From assembly GCA_964462985.1 (NCBI GenBank), contig CAYXAA010000006.1:62001-126000 (forward strand): DNA of 64,000 bases. The letters are read 5' to 3'. This stretch comes from CAYXAA01 sp964462985 (lineage in GTDB: Bacteria > Pseudomonadota > Alphaproteobacteria > Rhizobiales > Stappiaceae). The notes beneath the pieces were generated by a model that saw nothing but the letters and a program-made list of their open reading frames with translations, made no database searches and was not told the DNA's origin. Both the position numbers and the translations under genes were made by a program. Position 1 is the first letter of the stretch. Each line of letters starts with the position of its first letter. Positions 43,389-54,472 of the stretch are shown in pieces.

Positions 43389-44354
43389 ATGGAACAAAGT
43401 GCCGGCCGGGTTTCGAGCGCGGAACTGTCGCCCTATCGCGTTTTCACCGAGAACGAATGGGCGAGGCTCCGCGCCGACACTCCGATGACCTTGACCAAGG
43501 CCGAGGTCGCACGGCTGCAAAGCCTCAACGATCCTGTTTCGATCGAGCAGGTCGAATCGATTTACCTGCCGCTGTCGCGCCTGCTCAGCTTCTATGTCGA
43601 GGCGACCCAAGGGCTGCACAGGGCCACGAACCGATTCCTCGGCATCAACGAGAGCAAAAATCCCTTCATCATCGGCATTGCAGGCTCCGTGGCGGTCGGT
43701 AAGTCGACCACGGCGCGCATCCTTCAGGCTTTGCTTGCGCGCTGGCCATCCAGCCCCAAGGTCGACTTGGTGACGACCGACGGCTTCCTTTACTCCAACC
43801 ACGTCCTTGAGACGGCCGGCCTGATGCGACGCAAGGGCTTTCCCGAGAGCTACGATCGCCCGGCCCTGTTAAAATTCCTGTCGGACATCAAAGCCGGGGT
43901 GCGCAACGTCCGGGCCCCGGTCTACTCCCACTTCTACTACGACGTCGTTCCGGGCAACACCATCACCATCGACCGGCCGGATATCCTGATCCTGGAAGGG
44001 CTCAACGTGCTGCAGAGCGCGACCTTGCCCCGCGACGGCAAGGCAATTCCATTCGTGTCGGACTTCTTCGACTTCTCGATCTACATCGACGCGGACGAAC
44101 AGGTGCTGCACGACTGGTACATCGCCCGCTTCATGCGCCTGCGCGAAACGGCCTTCCGCGACCCCGGCTCCTATTTCCACCGTTATTCGATGATCTCGGA
44201 CACCGAGGCGCTCCGGATCGCCGAGGACCTGTGGACGCAGATTAATCTTGTCAACCTGCGTGAGAACATCCTGCCGACTCGGCCGCGCGCCGACCTGATC
44301 CTGAACAAGGCGGCGAGCCATGCGATCGAGGCCGTGGCCTTGCGGAAGCTCTGA
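43389..44354 (+). CDS. coaA: Pantothenate kinase, type I
   Basis: 321 residues. The P-loop is GSVAVGKSTTARILQALL (core GSVAVGKST), followed by LVTTDGFLYSN, YSHFYYDVVPG and the C-terminal NILPTRPRADLIL. It catalyses the first step of coenzyme A synthesis. Three in-frame ATGs (43368, 43380, 43389) are possible. I prefer 43389 because GGGAG lies about 10 bp upstream and the length matches E. coli CoaA. Position directly after hisE is typical for Hyphomicrobiales. Confidence 0.95.
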   Translation: MEQSAGRVSSAELSPYRVFTENEWARLRADTPMTLTKAEVARLQSLNDPVSIEQVESIYLPLSRLLSFYVEATQGLHRATNRFLGINESKNPFIIGIAGSVAVGKSTTARILQALLARWPSSPKVDLVTTDGFLYSNHVLETAGLMRRKGFPESYDRPALLKFLSDIKAGVRNVRAPVYSHFYYDVVPGNTITIDRPDILILEGLNVLQSATLPRDGKAIPFVSDFFDFSIYIDADEQVLHDWYIARFMRLRETAFRDPGSYFHRYSMISDTEALRIAEDLWTQINLVNLRENILPTRPRADLILNKAASHAIEAVALRKL

Positions 44355-44535
44355 CGTCTTTCCTGGCACCATCGTCGGCGATTGCGACTTTTATTCGCAC
44401 CGTCTTGGCGTATGGTAGGTCGTCCGACCTTCGGGGGCTGCAACGCAATTTTCACAGCGCGATCATATTGATGATCCGTAGGGACGGCGGAGTGGCCGCG
44501 TTCTATCGGCGTGGTGGAGTTATTAGGGCAATCCA

Positions 44536-45645
44536 ATGCAGGTTTCTTTGCGCTTCTCGTCTGTTGCGGGCTTCGGACTCATGCTGTTGCTGCCGTTGGC
44601 CGGTTGCAATGACGAGACTCCGCCGCCGGCACCTCCTCGGGCGGTCCTCGTGGTCGAGGCCGAACCGCAGAAGATGGTATTCTCCGGCGAAGCAGCCGGA
44701 CAGATCCAGGCGCGTTTTACCTCGAGCGTCGGCTTTCTGGTGACCGGGCGCCTGACAACGCGCAACGTGGACGTCGGCAAGGTCGTGAAGACTGGCGACC
44801 TGCTCGCCCAGATCGATCCAACGGATTTCCAGAACAACCTGACGGCGGCCCAGGCTCAGGTTTCCACGGCCCAGGCCGACCTCACCCAGGCCGCAGGTGC
44901 GGAGGAGCGGTTCCGCAAGCTGCTCGCGGACGGTTTCACCACTCAGGCCGAATACGATCAGAAGAAGCGCGATCTCGATGCCGCCAAGGCTCAGCTTCAG
45001 GGGGCCCAAGCCAACCTTCGGGTCGCCGAGGACCAGCTCAAATACACCCGACTGGTCGCACCGATCGACGGCTCCATCACGGCCACGGGGGCCGACGCCG
45101 GCCAGGTCGTCCAAGCCGGGCAGATGGTGGTCGAGATCGCCCAGGACGGGGAGAAGGACGCCGTTTTCGCCGTATCATCCGAGCGAATCGCCTTCGCGCA
45201 CATCGGCATGCCGATCAAGGTCTGGCTCCAGGGCCACCCGGATCAGGCCGTTACGGGCACCATCCGGGAGATCGCGCCCAACGCCGATCCGGTTACGGGC
45301 ACCTATCAGGTCAAGATCGGGCTCACCAATCCGCCGCCTGCGATGCGGCTCGGCGCCATCATTGTCGGCGAGGCATCAGTCCAGGGCAAGGACCTGATGA
45401 CCCAGTTGCCGTCGACCGCGCTGCTGCAGACCGGCGACACGCCCAGGGTCTGGATCGTTACCCAGCCCGACAACACGGTGAAGACGGTGCCGGTCAAAGT
45501 CGCGCGCTACAACACCGACAGCGTGTTGATCTCCGAGGGAGTGAACAAGGGTGACCTGGTCGTAACCGCCGGCGTCAACTCGCTTGCGGAAGGGCAGAAG
45601 GTAAGGCCGCAGCGGGTCGAGGCGAGCAAGGTCGCGGTTCAATGA
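44536..45645 (+). CDS. RND efflux periplasmic adaptor lipoprotein
   Basis: 369 residues. The lipoprotein signal ends in LAGC, making Cys24 the acylated residue. The HlyD/AcrA layout follows: a split lipoyl domain (SVGFLVTGRLTTRNVDVGKVV; VAPIDGSITATGADAGQVV), an alpha-helical hairpin at about residues 95-165 rich in Gln/Ala/Asp, a beta-barrel and a membrane-proximal domain. It bridges the inner-membrane pump and an outer-membrane channel. Its stop overlaps the pump ATG by 4 bp. No TolC-type gene is adjacent. Confidence 0.92.
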   Translation: MQVSLRFSSVAGFGLMLLLPLAGCNDETPPPAPPRAVLVVEAEPQKMVFSGEAAGQIQARFTSSVGFLVTGRLTTRNVDVGKVVKTGDLLAQIDPTDFQNNLTAAQAQVSTAQADLTQAAGAEERFRKLLADGFTTQAEYDQKKRDLDAAKAQLQGAQANLRVAEDQLKYTRLVAPIDGSITATGADAGQVVQAGQMVVEIAQDGEKDAVFAVSSERIAFAHIGMPIKVWLQGHPDQAVTGTIREIAPNADPVTGTYQVKIGLTNPPPAMRLGAIIVGEASVQGKDLMTQLPSTALLQTGDTPRVWIVTQPDNTVKTVPVKVARYNTDSVLISEGVNKGDLVVTAGVNSLAEGQKVRPQRVEASKVAVQ

Positions 45646-48600
45646 AAAGCTTCAATCTGTCGGACTGGGCCGTCCGTCACCGGACTCTGGTCGCCTTTTT
45701 CATGATCGTCTTCCTGGCCGGCGGTCTTGCCGCCTATCTCAACCTCGGCCGTGAAGAGGATCCGTCCTTCGCGATCGGAACGATGATCGTGCAGACCAAC
45801 TGGCCGGGGGCAACAACCCAGGACACGATCGAGCAGGTCACCGACCGCATCGAGAAGAAGCTCCAGGAGACGCCGAACCTCGATTATCTCAAGAGCTATA
45901 CCAAGCCTGGCGTCTCGGTGGTCTATGTCAACCTGCTACAATCGACCGATCCAGAGCAGATTCCCTGGGTCTGGTACGAGGTGCGCAAGAAGATTTCCGA
46001 TATTCGCCAGACCCTGCCTCAGGGTGTGCAGGGACCGTTCTTCAACGACGAATTCGGCGACGTCTACGGCATCATCTACGGAATCACCTTCGACGGCTTC
46101 TCGCTGCGCCAGGCTCGCGACTTCGCAGAGACGGCGCGCACGGAATTCCTGCGCGCCCGCGATGTCGGCAAGGTCGACATCTTCGGAACCCAGGATGAAA
46201 AGATCTATCTGAACTTCTCGCCGCAGAAGCTCGCCGCGCTCGGACTCAGCCTCGACGAGGTGCTGCAGTCGATTGCGCAGCAAAATGCCGTGACCCCCAG
46301 CGGCGAGATCAACACCAACAACGAGAACATCCTGGTCGAGGTCTCGGGCGAACTTCTGACGGCGGAGAACATCGCGGCGATCAATCTCTACATCAACAAC
46401 CGCTTCTATCGGCTCTCCAACCTGGCGACGATCGAGCACGGCTACGTCGACCCGCCGCAAAAGATGTTCCGAGTCGGCAACAAGCCGGCTATCGGCATAG
46501 GCATCTCGATGCGCGACGGCGGCAACAGCCTGGAATTCGGTAAAAGCCTCACCGAGGTGGCCGAGCGCTTGCGCCAGGAGTTCCCGATCGGCATCGACGT
46601 GGTCCAGGTGGCCGATCAGCCCCAGGTGGTCAAACATGCGATCGGCGGCTTCACCTCGGCCTTGTTCGAGGCAGTCGCCATCGTGCTTGCCGTCAGCTTC
46701 CTCTCGCTCGGTCTTCGCGCCGGGCTCGTCGTCGCGTGTTCGATCCCGCTGGTGCTTGCCGTCGTGTTCCTCGGCATGGACCTGATGGATATCTCGCTGC
46801 AGCGGATCTCGCTCGGCGCCCTGATCATATCGCTCGGCCTCCTGGTCGACGACGCCATGATTACGGTCGAGATGATGGTGTCGAAGATCGAGGAGGGTTA
46901 CGACAAGATCCGCGCCGCGACCTTTGCCTATGAATCGACGGCGTTTCCAATGCTGACGGGAACGTTGATCACGATCGTCGCCTTCATGCCGATCGGCTTT
47001 GCCGACAGCAACACCGGCCAGTATTGCTTCTCGCTGTTTGCGGTGATCGCGATTGCGCTGACGACATCCTGGGTGGTCGCCGTTGTATTTGCGCCGAATA
47101 TCGGCCTGATCGCGTTGCCGGCAGTGATGAAGAAGAAGAGCGGCCACGACGAACCCGGGCGCGGCCAGAAACTGTTCCGCTCGCTGCTCCTCGTCGTGAT
47201 GCGACACCGCTACATGACGATCCTCGCTACGATCGGGATCTTCGTGCTGGCACTTTACGGGCAGCAGCACGTGCAGCGGCAGTTCTTCCCGTCGTCCGAT
47301 CGGTCGGAACTGCTCGTCACCATCAACCTGCCGAAGAACGCCTCGATCCTAGCGACCCGGAACGAGGTCGACCGCATCCAGAGCCTTATCGACGGGGACG
47401 AGGATATCGCAAGCTATTCGAGCTACATCGGCGGCGGAGCGATCCGCTTCTATCTCCCGCTCGACGTTCAGCTCAACAATGACTTCGTCGCCCAGTTCGT
47501 CATCGTGGCCAAGGATCTGGAGGCTCGCGACCGACTGCAGGCCAAACTCGACGAGATGTTCTCCAGTATCGAGTTCTCTGACCTTACGGTGCGAGTGTCG
47601 CGGCTGGAGCTCGGCCCGCCAGTCGGCTGGCCGGTCCAGTACCGGGTGAGCGCCCGCTCGCTCGACGAGACGCGCAAACAGGCTGAAGCGGTGGCGGAAG
47701 TCCTGCGTCAGTCCGGGCTCACCCGGCTCGTCAACTTCGACTGGAACGAGAAGAGCAAGACCATCCGGCTCGCAATCGACCAGGACAAGGCGCGTCAGGT
47801 CGGCCTCAGTTCCGAGGCGGTGGCGAACACATTCAACACTCTGCTCAACGGATCAGTCGCCACCCAGGTGCGTGATTCGATCTATCTGATCGACGTGCTG
47901 GCCCGGGCCGACAGCGACGACCGGCTCTCGATCGATGCGCTGCGCAATCTGCAGATCAACCTCGCCAACGGTAATTCGGTGCCGATCAGCCAGATCGCGT
48001 CTCTCAACTACGTGCTCGACGACAGCTATGTCTGGCGCCGCGATCGGCTGCCGACCATCACGGTTCAGGCCGACGTCGTCCCGGGCCTGCAGGCGCCGAC
48101 GGTTTATTCGAGGCTCCAGGAGAAGATGGATGCGCTTCGGGCCGAGCTGCCGCCCGGCGCAAGCATCATCGACGGAGGCACCGTCGAGAAAAGCGCCGAG
48201 AGCAATGCCGCGCTTGTGGCACAGCTTCCGTTGATGGTGGGAATAATGCTGACTCTGCTGATGATCCAGTTGCAGAGCTTCTCGCGCATGTTTCTCGTCA
48301 TCTCGGTCGCGCCGCTCGGCATCATCGGCGTGGTCGCCATCATGCTGGCCACCAATACGCCGATGGGCTTCGTCGCGACGCTCGGGATCATCGCACTCAC
48401 GGGCATGATCATCCGCAACTCTCTGATTCTGATCGATCAGATCGAGGCCAATCATGCTGCCGGCATGCGGTCCTGGGACGCGGTCGTCGAGGCGACGCAG
48501 CACCGGCTGCGGCCGATTCTGCTCACGGCCTCCGCAGCGATCCTCGGAATGATCCCGATCATGGAAGACGTGTTCTGGGGGCCGATGGCCTATACCGTGA

Positions 48601-48752
48601 TCGGGGGCCTCGCCGGCGCTACGCTGCTGACGCTGTTATTCCTGCCGGCGCTCTACGTCACCTGGTTCCGGATCAAGGAGGAGGACGACGACGGGGCCGC
48701 GGCACCGTCGACGGAAGCGCCCGAGCCGGAGCGGACGCTGCAGGAGGCATAG
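45642..48752 (+). CDS. RND family efflux pump (AcrB/MexB-like permease)
   Basis: 1036 residues with the full 12-helix RND plan and two large periplasmic loops. Helix 1 is HRTLVAFFMIVFLAGGLAAY (given in part). Charged proton-relay Asp residues occur in helix 4 at LIISLGLLVDDAMITVE. The helix 11-12 region holds GIIALTGMIIRNSLILIDQIE (core ALTGMIIRNSLILID). It exports drugs or other amphiphiles using proton motive force, together with the upstream adaptor. The substrate range cannot be read from sequence. It belongs to the HAE-1-like but shorter-loop group found in alphaproteobacteria. Confidence 0.94.
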   Translation: MKSFNLSDWAVRHRTLVAFFMIVFLAGGLAAYLNLGREEDPSFAIGTMIVQTNWPGATTQDTIEQVTDRIEKKLQETPNLDYLKSYTKPGVSVVYVNLLQSTDPEQIPWVWYEVRKKISDIRQTLPQGVQGPFFNDEFGDVYGIIYGITFDGFSLRQARDFAETARTEFLRARDVGKVDIFGTQDEKIYLNFSPQKLAALGLSLDEVLQSIAQQNAVTPSGEINTNNENILVEVSGELLTAENIAAINLYINNRFYRLSNLATIEHGYVDPPQKMFRVGNKPAIGIGISMRDGGNSLEFGKSLTEVAERLRQEFPIGIDVVQVADQPQVVKHAIGGFTSALFEAVAIVLAVSFLSLGLRAGLVVACSIPLVLAVVFLGMDLMDISLQRISLGALIISLGLLVDDAMITVEMMVSKIEEGYDKIRAATFAYESTAFPMLTGTLITIVAFMPIGFADSNTGQYCFSLFAVIAIALTTSWVVAVVFAPNIGLIALPAVMKKKSGHDEPGRGQKLFRSLLLVVMRHRYMTILATIGIFVLALYGQQHVQRQFFPSSDRSELLVTINLPKNASILATRNEVDRIQSLIDGDEDIASYSSYIGGGAIRFYLPLDVQLNNDFVAQFVIVAKDLEARDRLQAKLDEMFSSIEFSDLTVRVSRLELGPPVGWPVQYRVSARSLDETRKQAEAVAEVLRQSGLTRLVNFDWNEKSKTIRLAIDQDKARQVGLSSEAVANTFNTLLNGSVATQVRDSIYLIDVLARADSDDRLSIDALRNLQINLANGNSVPISQIASLNYVLDDSYVWRRDRLPTITVQADVVPGLQAPTVYSRLQEKMDALRAELPPGASIIDGGTVEKSAESNAALVAQLPLMVGIMLTLLMIQLQSFSRMFLVISVAPLGIIGVVAIMLATNTPMGFVATLGIIALTGMIIRNSLILIDQIEANHAAGMRSWDAVVEATQHRLRPILLTASAAILGMIPIMEDVFWGPMAYTVIGGLAGATLLTLLFLPALYVTWFRIKEEDDDGAAAPSTEAPEPERTLQEA

Positions 48753-48819
48753 GAGCGGAATCCCAGCGCCGCCCGTCAGCCGACGACGCGCGACTGTCTG
48801 CGTCTCTTTTGGCCCCGGC

Positions 48820-49695
48820 TTAGCGTGCCGGTATGGGCGCTGCAGGGCGTGCCTGCTGCGCCCGCTGGCTGACCCAGACGCTGCCAAGCACGACGACAAT
48901 GCCGACGATCTGCGCAGCACTCAGATCCTGGCCAAGAGCCGCCCAGCCAAGAACCACCGCGACCACCGGACTGAGCAACGCCAGTGGCGACACGGTCGAC
49001 GGCTCAAGCCGTCCGATGCCCCGGAACCAGAGCAGATAGGCGATCGCTCCGCCGACGATGCCGAGATAGAGGAAGCCTCCGATGTTGGCGGTGGTCAAGG
49101 CTGGCAAGGGTGGTTCCAGTATCAAGGCAGCGGGCAGGAGCAGCAGACCGCCGGCCGTCAGCTGCCAGGCCGTGAAGGTCAACGGGGATACCGGCGGCTG
49201 CCAATGCCGGCTGAGCACGACGCCCGCGGCCATGGATGCGGCACCGGCAAGACCGGCCGCCACGCCGATCGGGTCGAGGGCCGCGCTCGGCGTCAGGACG
49301 AGCAGCGCCACGCCGCCGACGCCAGCGACGCCCGCGATGACCGCGAGCGGACGCAGCGGCGCATCAAGGACGAGGCGGGCCAGCAGCAGCACGATAAGAG
49401 GCTGAATTGCTCCGACGGTGGCGGCCACACCACCTGGAAGCCGATAGGCGGCGACGAACAACAGCCAGAAGAAGATCGAGAAGTTGAGCGCGCCGAGAAC
49501 GAAGACCTTGGGCCACCAGTCACCACTGGGAAGCCGGCGAACGAGGAGCAGCAGCACGAGCCCGGCCGGAAGTGCCCTCAGCAGCGAGACGGTGAGCGGG
49601 TAGCCCTGTGGCAGAAGTTCGGTCGTGACGATGTACGTGCCGCCCCAAACCGAGGGAGCAAGAGCGGTCAGGAGGAGATCAAGGTTGCGGGACAC
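48820..49695 (-). CDS. EamA/DMT family transporter
   Basis: 291 residues with ten predicted transmembrane helices in two EamA repeats. N-terminal LLLTALAPSVWGGTYIVTTE and the second-repeat segment LWFRGIGRLEPSTVSPLALLSPVVAV (core RLEPSTVSPLALLSPV) are typical. I chose GTG 49695 because GAGG lies 5 bp upstream and the first helix starts at once. It probably exports a metabolite or toxic compound. It is divergent from a MarR repressor, with two palindromes between, so it is very likely the MarR target. Confidence 0.88.
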   Translation of the reverse strand: MSRNLDLLLTALAPSVWGGTYIVTTELLPQGYPLTVSLLRALPAGLVLLLLVRRLPSGDWWPKVFVLGALNFSIFFWLLFVAAYRLPGGVAATVGAIQPLIVLLLARLVLDAPLRPLAVIAGVAGVGGVALLVLTPSAALDPIGVAAGLAGAASMAAGVVLSRHWQPPVSPLTFTAWQLTAGGLLLLPAALILEPPLPALTTANIGGFLYLGIVGGAIAYLLWFRGIGRLEPSTVSPLALLSPVVAVVLGWAALGQDLSAAQIVGIVVVLGSVWVSQRAQQARPAAPIPAR

Positions 49696-49735
49696 CGGCG
49701 CCTCACAATAGTGCGCTGTCAAGCGCGAACGTGAT

Positions 49736-49755
49736 TTATCTTGACTTCAAGATAA
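49736..49755. promoter_or_regulatory. MarR operator, site 1
   Basis: TTATCTTGA-CT-TCAAGATAA is a perfect 9-bp inverted repeat with a 2-bp centre. It lies 40 bp upstream of the DMT transporter start and 46 bp upstream of the MarR start, where it could block both promoters. Confidence 0.75.
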
Positions 49756-49765
49756 CGCATCTTCG

Positions 49766-49777
49766 CTTGACGTCAAG
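49766..49777. promoter_or_regulatory. MarR operator, site 2
   Basis: CTTGACGTCAAG is a perfect 12-bp palindrome sharing the TTGA-N2-TCAA core with site 1; its right flank continues ATAAAT like site 1. Centres are 26 bp apart, about 2.5 helical turns. It lies just before the MarR start. Confidence 0.7.
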
Positions 49778-49801
49778 ATAAATCCCGGAAACAGTTCGCC
49801 C

Positions 49802-50293
49802 ATGGACCGCGTCGACGCCATCCTTGACCAATGGAACCGGGAGCGCCCGGACCTTGACGTTGCGCCGATGGGGCTGATCGGCAGGATCCGGCGACTGTCG
49901 CAGCACCTGCTCCGGGACATGGAGAAGACGTTTGCCCGTCACGGGCTGAACAGCGCCACCTTCGACGTCCTCGCCACCTTGCGCCGATCCGGCCCGCCCT
50001 ATGCCCTATCGCCAGGCGCACTGCTCGCAACGATGATGATCACCTCGGGCACAATGACCAACCGCATCGATCAACTTGAGAAGGCCGGCCTTGTTGAACG
50101 CAGGGTCAATCCCGATGACGGCCGCAGCGTGCTCGTCTCGCTCACGGAGCGCGGCTTTGCCGTCATCGACGCTGCCGTGACTGACCATGTCGAAACCCAA
50201 AAACGCCTGACATCCAGCCTGGCACCCGACGACCGCACGGCGCTGAACGCGCTGCTCAGGAAATATCTGGCCTGCTTCGAGACGGATGATTGA
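49802..50293 (+). CDS. MarR family transcriptional regulator
   Basis: 163 residues. The winged helix includes LATMMITSGTMTNRIDQLEKAGLVER (core ITSGTMTNRIDQLEKAGLVE), then the wing NPDDGRSVLVSLTERG. N- and C-terminal helices form the dimer interface. It is divergent from the DMT transporter gene and is expected to repress it and itself through the palindromes at 49736-49777, until a ligand, perhaps an aromatic or drug, binds. The ligand is unknown. Confidence 0.9.
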   Translation: MDRVDAILDQWNRERPDLDVAPMGLIGRIRRLSQHLLRDMEKTFARHGLNSATFDVLATLRRSGPPYALSPGALLATMMITSGTMTNRIDQLEKAGLVERRVNPDDGRSVLVSLTERGFAVIDAAVTDHVETQKRLTSSLAPDDRTALNALLRKYLACFETDD

Positions 50294-50503
50294 TCCGCCT
50301 CCAGCTGGCTTCCTGCCCAGGCTCGCTGTCAGCCCAGGCTTGGTCGCGCGCGGCTCGGCCAGCGCGCGTTCGGTCGATCCGGTCTCGGCGAGGCCGTGAT
50401 CGTTCGATCGCCCGATTCTGGACGCAGGGTTCCAGATCACCCATCGTGCGGGGCGGGCGCCGATGCCGTGGCGCCCGCGACCGGCACCGTCGGGAGGTGA
50501 GCC

Positions 50504-50950
50504 ATGACGACCGAAGACCCGTTCGACCTCCAGCGATTCATTACGGCCCAGGGTCCGGTCTACGCCCGCGTCTGCGCCGAGCTCGAGGCCGGCCGCAAGG
50601 CCAGCCACTGGATGTGGTTCATCTTTCCGCAGATCGCCGGACTCGGCCGCAGCGCGACGGCAGAGCGCTACGCGATCTCGGGTCTTGCCGAGGCCAAGGC
50701 CTATCTCGCCCACCCAGTGCTCGGGCCAAGGCTCGCCGAATGCACCCGGCTCGTCCTCGGCATTGAGGGGCGAACGGCCGATACGATCTTCGGCTACCCC
50801 GACACGCTCAAGTTCCACTCGTCAATGACGCTGTTTTCCGCCGCGAGCGAAGGCGCCGACCTGTTCGACACCGCGCTGAAAAACTATTTCGGCCACCCCG
50901 ATGCCATGACGCTGGATTTGCTGGAACGCAGCGCCGCGAAAGGGAGGTGA
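50504..50950 (+). CDS. DUF1810 family protein
   Basis: 148 residues, the full family length. Characteristic segments are DPFDLQRFITAQ, SHWMWFIFPQIAGLG, HPVLGPRLAECTRLVL and FGYPDTLKFHSSMTLF. DUF1810 is a small soluble fold whose function is not established, although bacterial members occur next to nucleotide-related genes. GGGAGG lies just before the ATG. It is convergent with the molybdenum cofactor gene, with 8 bp between stops. Confidence 0.92.
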   Translation: MTTEDPFDLQRFITAQGPVYARVCAELEAGRKASHWMWFIFPQIAGLGRSATAERYAISGLAEAKAYLAHPVLGPRLAECTRLVLGIEGRTADTIFGYPDTLKFHSSMTLFSAASEGADLFDTALKNYFGHPDAMTLDLLERSAAKGR

Positions 50951-50958
50951 GCCGCCTG

Positions 50959-52587
<1,629 letters not shown>

Positions 52588-52590
52588 CCG

Positions 52591-53283
52591 TTAACCCTCC
52601 ACCGGTTTGCGCAGTGCCGCGATGATTTGCGCGAGCACGGCGACTGCAATTTCCGCGGGAGAGGCGGCGCCGATATCAAGGCCAATCGGCGCGGCGATCC
52701 GGTTGAAATCGCGTTCATCGACACCGGCTTCAAGCAGACGCTCGCGGCGCTTGCCATGGGTCTTGCGGCTACCCAGCGCACCGACGTAGAAGCAGCCGGC
52801 CCGAAGCGCCGCCGCAATCGGCATATCATCGATCTTCGGGTCGTGGGTAAGCGCAGCGAGCGCGGTAAAGGCATCGAGCGGCACCTCCTTTAGCGCGTCT
52901 TCTGGCCATTCGGCACGCAGCACGCGCTCGGGGAAACGCTCGGGCGTTGCGAAGGCGGTGCGCGGGTCGATGACCGTCACGTCGAAGCCGGCAATCTCGG
53001 CCATCGGCACCAGTGCCTGAGAGATGTGGACGGCGCCGATCACGACGAGGCGCGGCGGCGGCACGCTGACGGTGAGGAACACGCTGCCGCCCTCCGCCGT
53101 CTCGACGATGCCGGACTTGCCGGACAGGAACCGTCGCTTCAGCTCGTCGGCGAGCGGGTCGGAGGAGAAATCGTCCTCGTGGCGCACGAGGCGCGCGCTC
53201 CCACTGCCGAGATTGGTAATGACGATTGCCGCGCGACGAGCGGCGCGGGCGGCATTGAGTTCGGAAAGCAGCGCGAGATCCAT
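52591..53283 (-). CDS. XdhC family protein (C-terminal Rossmann type)
   Basis: 230 residues. A short XdhC/CoxI-like N-terminal part (VFLTVSVPPPRLVVIGAVHIS) leads into the XdhC Rossmann domain, with VTVIDPRTAFATPERFP and LTHDPKIDD and the C-terminal GAASPAEIAVAVLAQIIA. XdhC proteins bind the molybdenum cofactor, assist its sulfuration and insert it into xanthine-dehydrogenase-family enzymes. The expected N-terminal half is encoded separately at 53914-54267. The gene is 4 bp after the LysE gene. Confidence 0.88.
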   Translation of the reverse strand: MDLALLSELNAARAARRAAIVITNLGSGSARLVRHEDDFSSDPLADELKRRFLSGKSGIVETAEGGSVFLTVSVPPPRLVVIGAVHISQALVPMAEIAGFDVTVIDPRTAFATPERFPERVLRAEWPEDALKEVPLDAFTALAALTHDPKIDDMPIAAALRAGCFYVGALGSRKTHGKRRERLLEAGVDERDFNRIAAPIGLDIGAASPAEIAVAVLAQIIAALRKPVEG

Positions 53284-53287
53284 GGTC

Positions 53288-53914
53288 TCAGCTCCGGTCG
53301 GTCGCGAGCCTGACGCCGAGGCCGATCAGCAGCGAGCCACCGATCCAGCGCATCAGACCCTGCGCGCACGAGGATCGCGACAGCCGGCCCTGCACGGCCG
53401 AGGCGAAGGCGACGGTAATGAGATCGGCCGACGTGAAGGTGATGTTGACGATCGTGCCAAGGATCAGGAACTGGGCCCAGACCGGCAGCGCGGCGGAGGG
53501 GTCCACGAACTGCGGCAGGAAAGCAATGAAGAACACCGCCACCTTCGGGTTGAGCACCTCGACGAGCACACTGTCGATGAAAGCACGGCACGGCGAGCGC
53601 ACCGGTCCGGCCGCTGCGGCACCGTTGCCGCGAGCGTGGATCATGTGCCAGCCAAGCCAAACGAGGTACATCGCGCCCAAGATCTTCAGCGCAGTATAGA
53701 GCGTTGGCACCACGGCGAAGACGGCAGAGAGACCGAAGGCGGCGGCGAAGACATGGGCGTAACAGCCAACGTGAAGCCCAGCGGCCGCGAAAAGCCCGGC
53801 CCGACGGCCGCGGGCAACCGTCTGCGCGGCGGTGTAGAGCAGGGCCGGGCCAGGCATATAGGCAAAGACAAGGGTCGCCGCGGCGAAGGCGGCAAGGATC
53901 TCGACGGACGGCAT
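53288..53914 (-). CDS. LysE family amino acid exporter
   Basis: 208 residues with about six transmembrane helices. The LysE/RhtB signature is FAYMPGPALLYTAAQTVARGRRAGL (core MPGPALLYTAAQTVARG), then LGAMYLVWLGW and the FVDPSA loop. It exports amino acids or small metabolites. It lies between the two XdhC-type genes; its ATG shares one base with the upstream stop (TGATG). That placement inside a molybdo-enzyme maturation operon suggests co-expression but no proven joint function. Confidence 0.88.
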   Translation of the reverse strand: MPSVEILAAFAAATLVFAYMPGPALLYTAAQTVARGRRAGLFAAAGLHVGCYAHVFAAAFGLSAVFAVVPTLYTALKILGAMYLVWLGWHMIHARGNGAAAAGPVRSPCRAFIDSVLVEVLNPKVAVFFIAFLPQFVDPSAALPVWAQFLILGTIVNITFTSADLITVAFASAVQGRLSRSSCAQGLMRWIGGSLLIGLGVRLATDRS

Positions 53915-54267
53915 CAGGCGGTGGGTCCCCCTTCAACCGGCTCGACATAGACGCGGATGCGGCCACCGCAAGACAGGCCAACGCGCCAGGCGGTCTCGTC
54001 GGCAACCCCGAATTCCAGAGTGGTGGGCTTGCCGCTGGCAATAACGTCGATTGCCTCGGAAACGACCGCACCCTCAACGCAGCCGCCAGAGACGGAACCT
54101 TCGAAATTCCCCTCCTCGTCGATAACGAGGTGGGAGCCGACCGGGCGGGGGGCCGAACCCCAGGTCTCGATCACGGTGGCAATCGCCACCTTGCGTCCAG
54201 CCTCGCTCCAGGCCTGAGCCAGCGTTAGCGGATCGGCCACACCATCGTATGCGTGCTCGAACTGCAT
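53914..54267 (-). CDS. XdhC/CoxI family protein (N-terminal domain only)
   Basis: 117 residues. It carries the XdhC_CoxI domain: KVAIATVIETWGSAPRPVGSHLVID (core TWGSAPRPVGSHL), FEGSVSGGCVEGAVV and LSCGGRIRVYVEP. The Cys of GSVSGGCVEG is typical of this domain. It is probably a partner of the C-terminal type protein at 52591-53283 in molybdenum-cofactor handling. First gene of the four-gene minus-strand group. ATG 54267 gives the family N-terminus; an upstream start would add 25 unlikely residues. Confidence 0.9.
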   Translation of the reverse strand: MQFEHAYDGVADPLTLAQAWSEAGRKVAIATVIETWGSAPRPVGSHLVIDEEGNFEGSVSGGCVEGAVVSEAIDVIASGKPTTLEFGVADETAWRVGLSCGGRIRVYVEPVEGGPTA

Positions 54268-54472
54268 CACCGCACCCTCCTTCTCCGGCTGGAATATAAG
54301 GCGACACAATGCATTCGGACAGGCAATGCGGCCACAAGTCAAATTTCAGGCCGGCGTGCACCTGAGAGTCAGGGTAAGGCGACGAACGCCTGACCTGGAT
54401 CCTCGTGGCAGCTTGACGAAAGGCGCATGAGCGGCACTGGATTGTACAGGCGGTCCGCAGGGAAGAACTTGC

